DNA of 64,000 nt from G965279335 sp965279285 (GCA_965279285.1 OZ257148.1:682001-746000), one strand, 5' to 3'; counted from the stretch's first letter, positions 1 through 9,792 are shown. Program-made: numbers and translations. Notes: generated from the letters alone by a model not told the origin.

Positions 1-1451
1 CTGCAGCAGTAGTTGCCGCAGCTGTAGCAGCAGGTTTAACCTTCACATTAAATAATCGACAGGCAATTAAACCAACATTGGTTGGGATACAAGGAATAGT
101 GTCAACAATCAACTCTTTAATACCTTTTGACACATTACCTCTGCAGACGACTTGCCCACTTTGAATTGAAAACAAAGGATATTTGCGATGACTAACGTTT
201 TTAGCAACATCCGGATACGGAAGATAAGATGGTAAGTCTTTATCTAGTATGGTTTCGTTGGTTTTTTGCTGATAGGCAAGAAGCAAATCGCCTAAAGCCA
301 ACATGACCGTCTCACAGGCTCGCAAAGCGTACTCATTGTTAGTGCCTAATTTAAAAAAGTTTCCATCGCCTGAAGCTGTAAACGCAGATCCTTTTTCATC
401 TTTTTGTTTCGTTTTGGGGGATTTATCTATCTTTACATATACGCCATTTTTACCATCTTCATCATGCATTTTCTTCGCAAAAAAGCCAGCTGTCACTAAA
501 TCCGCATAAGGAACAGCTTTTAAATCAGGCATATGAGATAAATCTTTACCCATGATATGATTCAATAATTCTTTTCGTGGCGTTCTTAGATGCCCTGCCG
601 CAAATAAATCTGTTAAGAAATGACAAGCGAACATCTCTAAAAGTAAAGCTTCTTTTAAAAGCTCTTGCTTTTTCGCCGCATTTGCTTCATTACCTGCTGC
701 ACTTGCTTTTTTTAGTGCGAGCTTATGTCCTGCAATATAGGCTTTTTTTGCCTCATCGCCAAAGTGATCAAAATTCTTTAACGCTAAATCGAAATAGGGG
801 CTGTGCCAAATGCCTTTCAGTGTTTTTTCGTCTGCTCTTTCTAAACCATAAATAATGTTGCTCGTTTTTTCGTGCACTTTCTTTTTGATTAACTTAACAC
901 TAAAACTAAAATGCTCATGGTGTTCTTCTGCTTCTTGTCGTATATGAGCCACTATGTCAGTAACAATTTGTTGTTTATTTTTATCAGGATTAAAGAGATT
1001 TGCATACGCATTTTTAAAGCGTTTTGTACATTCATCTTCTCCTCCTTTATTGTCTGCTGTCGTTGCTCCAAAACCGATGGGCTCATAATCATCTGTACTA
1101 AAAAAATCTCCCGCGAGAGCCACCACATCTCCTACCAAAATGCTTGAATTCCCGCCCGGTAATGTTATTTCATAAAGAGGCATCTCTACTGCTTTACCGA
1201 GTTGTGGATCATATGTTTTTATTTTATGTGGATTAGCAGAGATTTTTAAACATGCATTTAATACAGCTTTAAATTCACTCGTATTTTTTTCATCTGGAAT
1301 GGATTGAATAAATTTATGAAGAGAATAGTTACCAATGTCGCTATGCTCGCTCGCTTCAAAACTTTGACCATGATTTGTTGGTTTAGCAGCTTCGTTGCTT
1401 TCGATAAGAATTTCATCTGGAAAATCATCTGGATTGTATGTTTGAGAAGTA

Positions 1452-2551
1452 TAGTAGGTAACATAGCTTAGGTTACAAATTGTTGACATAACTGATTTAA
1501 TCCCGTATCATTTATTGATGGACGGAAGAACAATATCACATGAAGTTTTGGAACATTTCAGATTTTCTGCAATCAAGTTGCATCGAAAAAATATCCCTGT
1601 AGATGATATTGCTGATTCTTTTGGGGTCACTCGTCAAGCTGTTTATCGCTGGATAAATAAAGAAAAGAAAAATGGTAACCGTGGTTTAAAATCAACGAAA
1701 TCACCCGGCCCCGATTCATATTTAACAGAAGATCAATTCAAAAAATTATTATCGTCAATTAGAAGACCAGCATCCGAGTTAGGTTACTCAACAGATTTAT
1801 GGTCTGGCCCTCGTATTCGTCACTTAATAAAACATAAATTTAAAATCGAATATCATCCAAAACATATGCCACGATTAATGAAAAATTTGGGACTTGAATT
1901 AAAATTCCCTGAACGAAGAGCACTGGAGCAAGATCCAAAAGCATTGCGAGAATGGAAAAATAAACGATTTCCTGAGATTTTAAAAATAACCAAAAAGAAG
2001 CATGCTTTGTTGTTTTATGCGGATGAATCTATTATTTCATTGATACCTTACGTAGGAAAAACATGGGCTCTTCCAAATAAAAAGCCCATTGTACGTGTAT
2101 CTGGAAAACGTGGACAAAATATTGGTATCACTGCGGCTGTTAATCAACAAGGAAGATTATGTTTTGAATTAACTAAAGAGAAAGAAAGATTTACAGCAAA
2201 AATATTTATTCGTTTTTTAAAGAAATTGATGAAACAGTTTTCAAATCGATTTATTATTCTCGTAGTTGATGGTGCTCCAACGCATACTGCTGGTCTTGTT
2301 AAACAATTTGAACAGGAAAACAAAAAATTCCTGCAAATAGAAATTTTACCAGCATACTCTCCTGAGTTAAATCCAACTGAAAAATGCTGGCGGTTTTTAA
2401 AAACAAAAAAACTAGATGGATCGATGGCAATTGCTAAAGACGAACTGCGCGATAAAACAAAAAAACATATGAGAGAAATAAGAAAAGATAAAGAAAGAAT
2501 GGCATCGTTTTTTAATAAAATGTAATGTAACCTAAGCTAGGTTACCTACTA
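1452..2551 (+). mobile_element. IS630-family insertion sequence, 1100 bp
   Basis: The element is bounded by 26-bp inverted repeats starting TAGTAGGTAAC (1452-1477 and 2526-2551) with one mismatch. It is flanked by a TA duplication (1450-1451 and 2552-2553), as expected for the IS630/Tc1-mariner group. It holds one transposase gene. Its exact ends are supported by the fact that removing 1452-2551 plus one TA rejoins the interrupted minus-strand phospholipase-like frame without a shift. The near-identical repeats and intact transposase suggest a recent insertion. Confidence 0.9.
1518..2525 (+). CDS. IS630-family transposase
   Basis: This is a DDE transposase of about 335 aa. The first 50 or so residues form a helix-turn-helix (DIADSFGVTRQAVYRWINK), followed by a second winged-helix-like part. 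The catalytic domain carries the three acidic residues in YADES (about D169), VVDGAPTHT (about D251) and LNPTEKCW (about E288), with the D-to-E spacing typical of IS630. ATG at 1518 is preceded in frame by a TTG at 1515; ATG is preferred. The gene fills the IS and its stop lies right at the right inverted repeat. It appears intact and so could be active. Confidence 0.93.
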   Translation: MDGRTISHEVLEHFRFSAIKLHRKNIPVDDIADSFGVTRQAVYRWINKEKKNGNRGLKSTKSPGPDSYLTEDQFKKLLSSIRRPASELGYSTDLWSGPRIRHLIKHKFKIEYHPKHMPRLMKNLGLELKFPERRALEQDPKALREWKNKRFPEILKITKKKHALLFYADESIISLIPYVGKTWALPNKKPIVRVSGKRGQNIGITAAVNQQGRLCFELTKEKERFTAKIFIRFLKKLMKQFSNRFIILVVDGAPTHTAGLVKQFEQENKKFLQIEILPAYSPELNPTEKCWRFLKTKKLDGSMAIAKDELRDKTKKHMREIRKDKERMASFFNKM

Positions 2552-2687
2552 TATTTGAGAGAGTAGCCGTGGATTTCTGATCTAGTGGTGTGGTTGTGTC
2601 GGTAGAGGGTCTAGTGGTAGTCATGATTTCTTCCTTGAGGTCATAAAAAAATTAATATACAGTAAAAAAGATATCTTTACTATTTAC

Positions 2688-2859
2688 GTAACTATTCAGC
2701 AGCCAAAGAGTTTGGTGGGCACGCTGCGCTTTGCCCACCCTACAAAAGCATTTCAATTTTAATATTATATTGGAAAAACGGCGGTTACAATTATAAAAAA
2801 TGTAGGATGGGCAAAGCGCGGCGTGCCCACCAAGCTCTGGCCGCTGAATAGTGAATAAC
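2688..2859. repeat. Type-1 palindromic element, copy 1
   Basis: The left end is GTAACTATTCAGC. Inverted core arms (GGTGGGCACGCTGCG... and its complement) enclose a loop with AAAAACGGCGGTTACAATTA, shared with the copies at 17.6 and 36.1 kb. The right tip is damaged (GAATAGTGAATAAC). The two outer arms pair imperfectly here. It lies between the phospholipase-like gene start and the 3' end of the sulfatase-fold gene. Confidence 0.9.
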
Positions 2860-2911
2860 GCCTTAGCGATTGCAGTGGTATTTATAGGTAAATCAGCTTC
2901 ATTAAAAATAC

Positions 2912-5056
2912 CTAATTGTTCAGTTGGGATATTTCTGATCTGTAAAACGCATTAAACCGCGCTAATAGCTTTTTTTGTGTGGTAAGTTGTCGTATTTCCT
3001 CAGGTGTTTTTATTGTCCATACACCTGTTTTGATATTAACGAGGACAAAAAAAGCTGGAATTTTTACTGGCGCTAGGATAAGACCATTAATCGTCCCAGG
3101 TTTCGGCGCTAATTTGTATTTAAGATTATCCGGATATTTTGCTAATAACCAATCACCCATTAAAATAGCACGCTGCTTATTTTTATTGATGAGCTTTTCC
3201 GTTGCCGAGCTAACATAGAGTAAGCCAGTAAGCGGATTAATTTGATAAGTAGATATACTTTGCTTAACGGTTTTTTCAATAGAAATTTTATCGGTTTCAA
3301 TTTCAGTAATACTGTAACCAGTTTCAATAAATAAAGGCCGACTTGGTTTGTTTATGCTGGCAACACATTTTTTTTCAAGACAGTTTTTAAAAGAATAGCC
3401 GTCACTCTGGAGTAGGGGCGGTAAATTTAAATAATCCAAAATAGTAGGAGTGATATCAAGCAATGAGCTCATACTATTGATTTGTTGATTTGCAGTTTTT
3501 ATTCCAATACCTTTAAAAGCCATTAACACATGATGTTGGGTTAAGCTAAGCACATCTGTTCCTTGTCCGTAAGCAGTATTGACGCGGTTTTTTTGTTCGG
3601 TTAGTGACTTAAAAATAGGTAGCCACTTTAACTTTTCTTGTTCCCCGGTATAATTTTTTTCTTCAATAATGCGATCACCCATAAGACCTAATGATGTTCC
3701 ATGGTCGGAGAGTAGTACTAGCAGTGAATTTTCTAATAGTCCCTGTGCTTTTAATAGCTGTAATAGCTTACCTAACTGTTTGTCAACCTCTTCTACACTG
3801 TTTAGATAGCGTTGATCGAGTAGCGCATTCATTGTTTGTTTATCATGCGCCCAAGTAAATGGCCAATGTGAAACACAAAAATGAATTGCTAAAAAAAGAG
3901 GTTTGTCGTTTTTCTTTTTTTCTAATCCTAATTGAACGAGGCGTAAAAACGAGCTGGGTTCATAGGTAATAGCTGCAGCACGATTAGCATAATTATAAGG
4001 GAAAAATAATCTACCTAAGGGGGTGTTAATGAGTAAATTAGTTAAAGGAAAATCACTCAACCCACCAATTAAGAAATCATTAATTCCCATTTTAGGGCCG
4101 AGAATATGATCAAAACCATATTCAGGAATAATATTACTAAAGCGTTTTTCATCAGTGGCATAAAAAGTTTGATAACCAGCTACCCGCAGTTTTTTTGCCA
4201 GTGTTTCTTGTGGAATAATTAACGCCGGATCAGCTAGATTGCTACGTGCATGATTATTTTTTGGATATTGTGCGGTTAAGATACTCATCCAGGCAGGAAA
4301 AGTTCTTGCCAGTGGGGTATAAGCATTAGAAAAAACAGTCGCTGTTTGTAAAAAGTGATCTATATTGGGCGTGTGTATCGACCGTTGATTAAAATAATTA
4401 ACAAAATCAGGTCGCACCGAGTCTAAGCCAATAAGGATAATATTTGGTTGATTGTGGGTGAAGGAATTTAAGTGAAGAGTAGGATTAAAATAAGTTGGTA
4501 TCCACAATGCAAACGAAGTGCTGATGAGGGTGAGAAATAGCCAAGCGCAAAATTTATGTTGTTTGCTGATGAAGAAATGATAGTAAGCAATAAATGTAGT
4601 AATAGCTAAAATTGATGCGGTGATTAAAAACACTATTTTATTATAAAAATGATTGTACCAGCCGCAAGAACGTATGATTGTCGAAAAAAAAGAATCAAAA
4701 AAATAAAGATTATTAAAGGTTATGCATGCAGTGCATGCGCTGAGCCAGATCAATAAACCAAAATAATAAATAGTTTGTTGAGAAAATTTAAAAAAATCAC
4801 CACAAGCAGTTGCAATAAACCATACGCCGACAATAAATAAAAAGTTAGAGCTTAGTTGAACTAAAATAAAGCCAATAATCGGCAGTAATATGGCTTTATG
4901 CCATATTTGTGTGGCAAGTGAGCTTTGGACGAGTGTATCTAATAAAGTTGAGGTTTTGTAATGAATAAAAAACAAGCTGCATTGAGTTGCCATGGCTATG
5001 ATGGTCAAGCATATCAGCATATTAAAAAGCGTAGCGCGTTGTCTGGAGATTAGCAT
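2912..5056 (-). CDS. Inner-membrane sulfatase-fold (alkaline phosphatase superfamily) enzyme
   Basis: This 714-aa protein has about five membrane segments in its first 190 residues, followed by a sulfatase-type catalytic domain that should face the periplasm. Metal-site motifs are visible: LIGLDSVRPDF (D212) and LLSDHGTSLG (D451, H452). The C-x-P-x-R formylglycine motif of true sulfatases is absent. A Thr in ARTFPAWMS (about T252) sits where phosphoethanolamine and phosphoglycerol transferases carry their nucleophile. So it may transfer or hydrolyse a phospho-group on an envelope polymer; the substrate is unknown. The start overlaps the 3' end of the upstream Clp-like gene by 7 nt, so the two are probably cotranscribed and translationally coupled. 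Confidence 0.8.
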   Translation of the reverse strand: MLISRQRATLFNMLICLTIIAMATQCSLFFIHYKTSTLLDTLVQSSLATQIWHKAILLPIIGFILVQLSSNFLFIVGVWFIATACGDFFKFSQQTIYYFGLLIWLSACTACITFNNLYFFDSFFSTIIRSCGWYNHFYNKIVFLITASILAITTFIAYYHFFISKQHKFCAWLFLTLISTSFALWIPTYFNPTLHLNSFTHNQPNIILIGLDSVRPDFVNYFNQRSIHTPNIDHFLQTATVFSNAYTPLARTFPAWMSILTAQYPKNNHARSNLADPALIIPQETLAKKLRVAGYQTFYATDEKRFSNIIPEYGFDHILGPKMGINDFLIGGLSDFPLTNLLINTPLGRLFFPYNYANRAAAITYEPSSFLRLVQLGLEKKKNDKPLFLAIHFCVSHWPFTWAHDKQTMNALLDQRYLNSVEEVDKQLGKLLQLLKAQGLLENSLLVLLSDHGTSLGLMGDRIIEEKNYTGEQEKLKWLPIFKSLTEQKNRVNTAYGQGTDVLSLTQHHVLMAFKGIGIKTANQQINSMSSLLDITPTILDYLNLPPLLQSDGYSFKNCLEKKCVASINKPSRPLFIETGYSITEIETDKISIEKTVKQSISTYQINPLTGLLYVSSATEKLINKNKQRAILMGDWLLAKYPDNLKYKLAPKPGTINGLILAPVKIPAFFVLVNIKTGVWTIKTPEEIRQLTTQKKLLARFNAFYRSEISQLNN

Positions 5057-6921
5057 AATATTTGTGTAGCGGATTCATTCGTTTTTATGAATTCACAACG
5101 TAATAATTGTCCTGAATCATTTAATAATAGCGCTAAGCGTTTTGGCTTGTTTGCATCATTAATTCTAGCTAAAACTTCATTAGCTATTTTTGAATAAATA
5201 TAATATTCAAATTGCTTATTGAGAGTATGAGCATTGCTTTTTTGTTTCATAATTTCGTGGGATAAAAATTTAATGACTTCAGTAGCATAGACTAAGGTAA
5301 TGCCGAAATCTTTTTCAAGTGATTTTGCTAAAGCCATTATTTTTTGGCTGATAATTGTTTCTAGTGTTGTTTGTTCTAGTGGAACGAATGGAATGATATG
5401 AAGGTGACTCAGTATTTCGGCGGAAAAACAGCTGGTTAGGCAAGGCAAAATTTGTTGCGTTATTTCATCTTCAGATAGGCTTTGCTCAGTGTCGGTTTGA
5501 TTGGCGGGTTCATTTAATACCAACTGCATGAGATCCGTGGCTTGGGTTTGATGGTTTTTTTTGTGATGTATAGTGAGGTTGTTGATTTGGTCGGCGCCTA
5601 ATGTGGTATTCAGTAGAATGATGGTATGCCGGAAGTCATAAAAATTTCCTTGTTCATCATACGTGTAACCCTGAGTAAAAATATCTTTAAACAATTCGAT
5701 AAATTCGGCAGAACTTTCATTAATATTATCAAAATAAATGATGGCATAGGGTTTATTTTGTATTGCTGTGAGTAGACTAAGATATTGTGCTTTAGTGTTG
5801 TGTGAGAGGGTGGAGACATTTGCTAGAGAATAAGTTTGGTGTTTTTGTAAAGGTAATATATGTAATAAGGCTGCTTGGTTTGTGAATAGATATTCTGCTA
5901 GAGCAATAGCAAATTCTTTTTTACCAACGCCATTAGGCCCGGCCAAGAGTAAGTTACAAAGAGTTCTGCTGTTTTTATTTAATGGGATGCATGTTGTTTG
6001 TAGCAATAAACCTATAGTGTTAAGAGCAAAATTTTGGCCAAGTATTTTTTGTTGTAAGTAAGGTAGAAGTTGCGAAAGTTTGAATTTATTATGATGTAAG
6101 TGTGAGAGCGGAATGTGACACCACTTTGAAACTGTTTCTGCGAGTGCTGCTGTTGTTAAATGTAGCGGCGAAGTTTGTTCTGCTTGTATTTGGGCGCTGG
6201 TATGTGCTGCGCTGCTATCTAATAGCTCTAATGCTTTTTCAAGCGGTGATTTGCCACCTAGATAATGCGCAGCTAATGATAGGGCGTAAGAAAAGATTTC
6301 TTCTGGAATTATAATTTGATGATAACTTTCCAACTGAGAACAAAAGGTTTTGAGTATAGCTAGAGTTTCATTGTTGCTTGGTTCATCTAGGCGAATAGTA
6401 GAAAAAAGTGTTTTGTTGCTACTTGTGATAGTTTGTTCTGGCGTGGTGAACACGAGAAAACGCCAATTATCATCGAGCAGTTTGGTTTGGAGTAGTTGGT
6501 TTAAGTCATTTAAAGGTTGTTGTGCGTTGTTGTCGTGTAATAAAGTCATGTCGGATAAAGCAAAAATTATTTTTTTATTAGTAGCATTTGTTTGTTGAAT
6601 GAGTTGTTGAACAGGAGACAGGATGGCTTTTTTTTCTGCAAGTAAATTAAAGCTTTCAGTCGCAAGATAAATCACCTCAGCTTCTTGAAGTTTTATGGGT
6701 GTCGTGTTGGACTTAAGTTGTAAAGCGATAGCGTCTAGTAGCGATGGGAGTATTTTGTTTGAAAATGCATTTTCTAAAAGAAGATGGTGGCTTTCTTTGC
6801 GACTAAATATATCAATAAAATAAGGAAGCTGTGGTTGATCTTTTAAAGCAAAAGCCATCTGTTCATTGGTTTTTGTGGAAAAATTAATAAGGTATTGGTT
6901 TTGAATGGCTTGATTTTGCAT
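5050..6921 (-). CDS. Divergent ClpB-like AAA protein with degenerate ATPase motifs
   Basis: The 623-aa product matches the plan of ClpB/ClpA. A first AAA-like half (to about residue 250) has no recognisable Walker A. A linker reads VSKWCHIPLSHL, close to the ClpB linker. A second AAA domain follows. In the second domain the Walker A equivalent is GPNGVGKKE (328-336), with Lys in place of the usual Thr/Ser. Walker B is IIYFDNI (about 394-400), with Asn in place of the catalytic Glu. QGNFYDFRHTIILLNTTLGA lines up with the ClpB stretch that ends in sensor 1. It is therefore a Clp relative that probably hydrolyses ATP poorly or not at all. It is shorter than ClpB (about 860 aa) and lacks the usual N domain. 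It overlaps the sulfatase-fold gene downstream. Confidence 0.7.
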   Translation of the reverse strand: MQNQAIQNQYLINFSTKTNEQMAFALKDQPQLPYFIDIFSRKESHHLLLENAFSNKILPSLLDAIALQLKSNTTPIKLQEAEVIYLATESFNLLAEKKAILSPVQQLIQQTNATNKKIIFALSDMTLLHDNNAQQPLNDLNQLLQTKLLDDNWRFLVFTTPEQTITSSNKTLFSTIRLDEPSNNETLAILKTFCSQLESYHQIIIPEEIFSYALSLAAHYLGGKSPLEKALELLDSSAAHTSAQIQAEQTSPLHLTTAALAETVSKWCHIPLSHLHHNKFKLSQLLPYLQQKILGQNFALNTIGLLLQTTCIPLNKNSRTLCNLLLAGPNGVGKKEFAIALAEYLFTNQAALLHILPLQKHQTYSLANVSTLSHNTKAQYLSLLTAIQNKPYAIIYFDNINESSAEFIELFKDIFTQGYTYDEQGNFYDFRHTIILLNTTLGADQINNLTIHHKKNHQTQATDLMQLVLNEPANQTDTEQSLSEDEITQQILPCLTSCFSAEILSHLHIIPFVPLEQTTLETIISQKIMALAKSLEKDFGITLVYATEVIKFLSHEIMKQKSNAHTLNKQFEYYIYSKIANEVLARINDANKPKRLALLLNDSGQLLRCEFIKTNESATQILC

Positions 6922-7018
6922 TTTGATCCCTTTGGTGCGTTGATAGCATTATTCGCTTTGCTTATTCTTTCATAAAATTATTTTATTTTATACATTCAAG
7001 TATGATGAAGTTTGGTTT

Positions 7019-7132
7019 GGTGGGCACGCTGCGCTTTGCCCACCCTACATTGTTTATTGTATTTTTGTAATCGATGATGTTGTGGCGGAAATTATAAAAA
7101 ATGTAGGGTGGGCAAAGCGCAGCGTGCCCACC
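7019..7132. repeat. Type-1 palindromic element, copy 2
   Basis: Core inverted arms of 30 nt flank a 54-nt loop containing GTAATCGATGATGTTGTGGC. The same loop appears in reverse orientation in the copy at 10.7 kb. No outer TATTCAGC tips are present. The element lies between the start of the Clp-like gene and the 3' end of ahcY. Confidence 0.9.
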
Positions 7133-7147
7133 TTATTTAGAGAGAGA

Positions 7148-8455
7148 TTAATAGCGGTAATGATCTGGTTTATAAGGCCCATCGATAGGAATCCCCAGAT
7201 AATCCGCTTGTTGTTTACTTAAAGTAGTCAACTGCACACCCAGCTTATTGATGTGTAATCTAGCTGCCATTTCATCCAGGCGTTTCGGTAATACATAAAC
7301 ACCTAAAGGATATTTTTCTGTGTGCTCCCAGAGTTCAAGCTGCGCTAATACTTGGTTAGTAAATGAAATTGACATAACAAAGCTAGGATGACCTGTTGCA
7401 CAACCTAGATTAACCAATCGACCTTCGGCTAAAATTAAAATGCGTTTGCCATTAGGAAAAATAACATGATCAACTTGAGGTTTAACATTTTCCCAGGTGT
7501 ATTTGCGCAAAGAAGCAATATCAATTTCTGAGTCAAAATGCCCAATATTACAGACAATAGCTTGATCTTTCATTTGGGTCATGTGGTCATGGGTAATGAC
7601 TTTTTCATTGCCTGTTGCGGTGACAAAAATATCAGCGATAGGCGCGGCTTCTTCCATCGTGACAACGCGATAGCCTTCCATTGCTGCTTGTAATGCGCAG
7701 ATGGGGTCGATTTCAGTAATTAATACCGTTGCTCCAAAGGCACGTAATGATTGTGCTGAGCCTTTGCCAACATCGCCATAACCACAAACAACCGCAATTT
7801 TTCCAGCAATCATTGTATCAGTAGCACGTTTAATTCCATCAATGAGAGATTCACGGCAACCATACAGGTTATCAAATTTAGATTTTGTAACAGAGTCATT
7901 AACATTAATGGCTGGAATTTTTAGTTGGCCTTTTTTATGCATTTCATAAAGTCGATGAACACCCGTTGTTGTTTCTTCAGAGACGCCTTTTACATTTTTT
8001 AATAAATCAGGGTATTTTTGGTGCATTAATAAAGTAAGATCACCACCATCATCCAGTAAAATATTTGGAACCCAATTTGGGCCATGAATGGTTTTTTCTA
8101 AGCACCACATGTATTCTTCTTCAGTCTCACCTTTCCAGGCAAAGACAGGTACACCGGTTGCTGCAATAGCAGCCGCAGCGTGATCTTGTGTAGAAAAAAT
8201 ATTACAAGAAGACCAGCGAACTTCTGCGCCTAATGCAGTTAAGGTTTCAATTAGGACAGCTGTTTGAATAGTCATGTGTAAGCTGCCAGCAATGCGTGCG
8301 CCTTTTAACGGTTTTTTGGCAGCATGTATTTGGCGTAACATCATGAGGCCAGGCATTTCAGTTTCAGCAATTTGAATTTCTTTGCGACCCCAGCCGGCGA
8401 GTCCCATGTCAGCTACTTTGTAGTCATTGGTTTTTGTTAGTGTTTCTGTTGTCAT
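7148..8455 (-). CDS. ahcY: Adenosylhomocysteinase (SAH hydrolase)
   Basis: The enzyme splits S-adenosylhomocysteine to adenosine and homocysteine with bound NAD. Length (435 aa) is normal. The sequence shows the NAD-binding GYGDVGKGSAQSLRAFGA, the substrate-side NVNDSVTKSKFDN with the conserved Lys, NIGHFDSEID, and the family ending PDHYRY. It follows metK by 15 nt with its own site (GGGAGA, about 6 nt before ATG), so the pair makes an operon for making and recycling SAM. The stop lies 15 nt from a palindromic element that may end or protect the transcript. Confidence 0.98.
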   Translation of the reverse strand: MTTETLTKTNDYKVADMGLAGWGRKEIQIAETEMPGLMMLRQIHAAKKPLKGARIAGSLHMTIQTAVLIETLTALGAEVRWSSCNIFSTQDHAAAAIAATGVPVFAWKGETEEEYMWCLEKTIHGPNWVPNILLDDGGDLTLLMHQKYPDLLKNVKGVSEETTTGVHRLYEMHKKGQLKIPAINVNDSVTKSKFDNLYGCRESLIDGIKRATDTMIAGKIAVVCGYGDVGKGSAQSLRAFGATVLITEIDPICALQAAMEGYRVVTMEEAAPIADIFVTATGNEKVITHDHMTQMKDQAIVCNIGHFDSEIDIASLRKYTWENVKPQVDHVIFPNGKRILILAEGRLVNLGCATGHPSFVMSISFTNQVLAQLELWEHTEKYPLGVYVLPKRLDEMAARLHINKLGVQLTTLSKQQADYLGIPIDGPYKPDHYRY

Positions 8456-8470
8456 TGTTTTCTCCCTAGA

Positions 8471-9631
8471 TTAAATTTTTGCTGCTTTACGGAGTGTTTC
8501 TGCTCGGTCAGTTTTTTCCCAAGGCAAATCTAACTCTTCGCGACCAAAATGACCGTAGGTGGCGGTTGGACGGTAAATTGGCTGGAGTAAGTTAAGCATT
8601 TTGATAATGCCATAAGGACGAAGATCAAAATTTTCATAGATAAGCCCAGTAATTTCATGATCTGGAATTTTACCGGTACCAAATGTTTCAACATAGATTG
8701 AGGTTGGTTCAGCAATCCCTATCGCATAAGAAACTTGAATTTCACAACGCTCCGCAATGCCTGCAGCAACTAAGTTTTTTGCTACATAACGACAAGCATA
8801 AGCTCCTGAGCGATCCACTTTGGAAGGATCTTTGCCAGAGAAGCAGCCTCCACCATGCCGTGCCATGCCGCCGTAGGTATCAACAATAATTTTTCGACCG
8901 GTTAATCCACAGTCACCTAAGGGGCCGCCAATGACAAAACGGCCAGTAGGGTTGACATAAAATTGAGTATCTTGGCTAATCCATTCTTCGGGTAATACGG
9001 GTTTAATAATTTCTTCGATGACTGCTTCAACAAGTTCATCATAGCTCACATCGGGATGATGTTGGGTTGAAAGCACAACATTTTTAATGCCGACAGGTTT
9101 GCCATTGACATAATGAAAAGTAATCTGGCTTTTTGCATCAGGACGTAACCAGGAGAGTACATCTTCTTTGCGTAACTGTGCTTGGCGTCTTACTAATTGA
9201 TGTGCAAAGTAAATAGGTGCAGGCATTAAGACTGTGGTTTCATTCGTTGCATAACCAAACATAAGACCTTGATCGCCAGCACCTTGATTTTCATCTTTTT
9301 CTCGGTCTACGCCTTGCGCAATATCAACAGACTGTTTGCCGATTGCGGACATGACAGCGCATGATTCCCAATCAAAACCCATTTCAGAACTATCATAACC
9401 AATATCACGAACTACATTGCGAGTAATTTGTTCGACATCAACCCAGGCAGAGGTTGTAATTTCGCCACCAACTAGCACCATGCCGGTTTTAACATAGGTT
9501 TCACAGGCAACGCGGGAGTTTTTATCTTGTGAAATAATGGCGTCTAAAACAGCATCAGAAATTTGATCTGCAACTTTATCGGGATGACCTTCAGAGACGG
9601 ATTCTGATGTAAAAAGGTACTCTCTGTCCAT
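8471..9631 (-). CDS. metK: S-adenosylmethionine synthetase
   Basis: This 386-aa methionine adenosyltransferase makes SAM from ATP and methionine. Motifs are complete: FTSESVSEGHPDKVADQISD at the start, GAGDQGLMFGYA (methionine/ATP site) and the P-loop-like GGGCFSGKDPSKVDRS near the middle. The ATG at 9629-9631 has AAGGG about 8 nt upstream. It is the first gene of the metK-ahcY operon. I saw no clear SAM riboswitch in the short leader. Confidence 0.98.
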   Translation of the reverse strand: MDREYLFTSESVSEGHPDKVADQISDAVLDAIISQDKNSRVACETYVKTGMVLVGGEITTSAWVDVEQITRNVVRDIGYDSSEMGFDWESCAVMSAIGKQSVDIAQGVDREKDENQGAGDQGLMFGYATNETTVLMPAPIYFAHQLVRRQAQLRKEDVLSWLRPDAKSQITFHYVNGKPVGIKNVVLSTQHHPDVSYDELVEAVIEEIIKPVLPEEWISQDTQFYVNPTGRFVIGGPLGDCGLTGRKIIVDTYGGMARHGGGCFSGKDPSKVDRSGAYACRYVAKNLVAAGIAERCEIQVSYAIGIAEPTSIYVETFGTGKIPDHEITGLIYENFDLRPYGIIKMLNLLQPIYRPTATYGHFGREELDLPWEKTDRAETLRKAAKI

Positions 9632-9652
9632 AATATGTGCCCTTAAGTTCTG

Positions 9653-9658
9653 ATTATA
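9653..9658 (-). promoter_or_regulatory. Putative -10 box of the metK-ahcY promoter
   Basis: A perfect TATAAT on the minus strand lies 22 nt from the metK start. The -35 region is poor (TCGTTA at 16 nt), so the promoter may need an activator or be driven by its -10 alone. Confidence 0.45.
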
Positions 9659-9751
9659 TAAAGACCCGGGATAATAACGACTTTTTATGCAAGTTTCACG
9701 TTGTTTTTGTGTGAGCTTAAGGGGGTGAATAATAAAGCAGGGGTTTTTAAT

Positions 9752-9776
9752 TTTGGAGTGTTTTTTTTACTCCAAA
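9752..9776 (-). terminator. Putative hairpin terminator after the 9.8-10.6 kb membrane protein gene
   Basis: An 8-bp stem (TTTGGAGT with ACTCCAAA) sits just past the stop of the membrane protein gene. It separates that gene from metK. On the minus strand the loop is A-rich and the stem is followed by AAAATTAAAA rather than a T-run, so terminator function is uncertain. Confidence 0.4.
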
Positions 9777-9792
9777 TACACTTTATTGCCGA

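Larger units (their letters stand above)
1..2624 (-). pseudogene. Zinc phospholipase C-like protein, split by IS630 and cut by the window edge
   Basis: A minus-strand reading frame starts at ATG 2622-2624 behind a good ribosome site (AAGGAAG, 6 nt) and stays open to the left edge except for the IS630 insertion at 1452-2551. Removing the IS plus one TA copy restores one frame across the junction, giving about 507 codons before the edge. The start is Thr/Ser-rich and has no signal peptide. Around nt 585-629 it reads HFLTDLFAAGHLRTPR, an H-x3-D-x5-H pattern like the zinc sites of bacterial zinc phospholipases C. The closest family I can name is the PlcA/PlcB/PlcC(CegC1) zinc metallophospholipases of Legionella. 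A leader without a Sec signal would suit a type IV effector, but that is inference. The Ala/Thr-rich end continues off the window. As it stands the gene is disrupted. Confidence 0.7.

Noticed and set aside
303..1147. Three plus-strand frames of 68-92 codons
   Set aside because: They are antisense to the long open minus-strand phospholipase-like frame, have no ribosome sites and no recognisable protein text.
1258..1464. Minus-strand frame of 68 codons at the IS630 junction
   Set aside because: It is a shifted frame of the phospholipase-like gene that begins only because of the IS end; the correct frame is recovered when the IS and one TA are removed.
9632..9792. A SAM riboswitch in the metK leader
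   Set aside because: The leader after the -10 box is only about 20 nt, too short for a known SAM aptamer.
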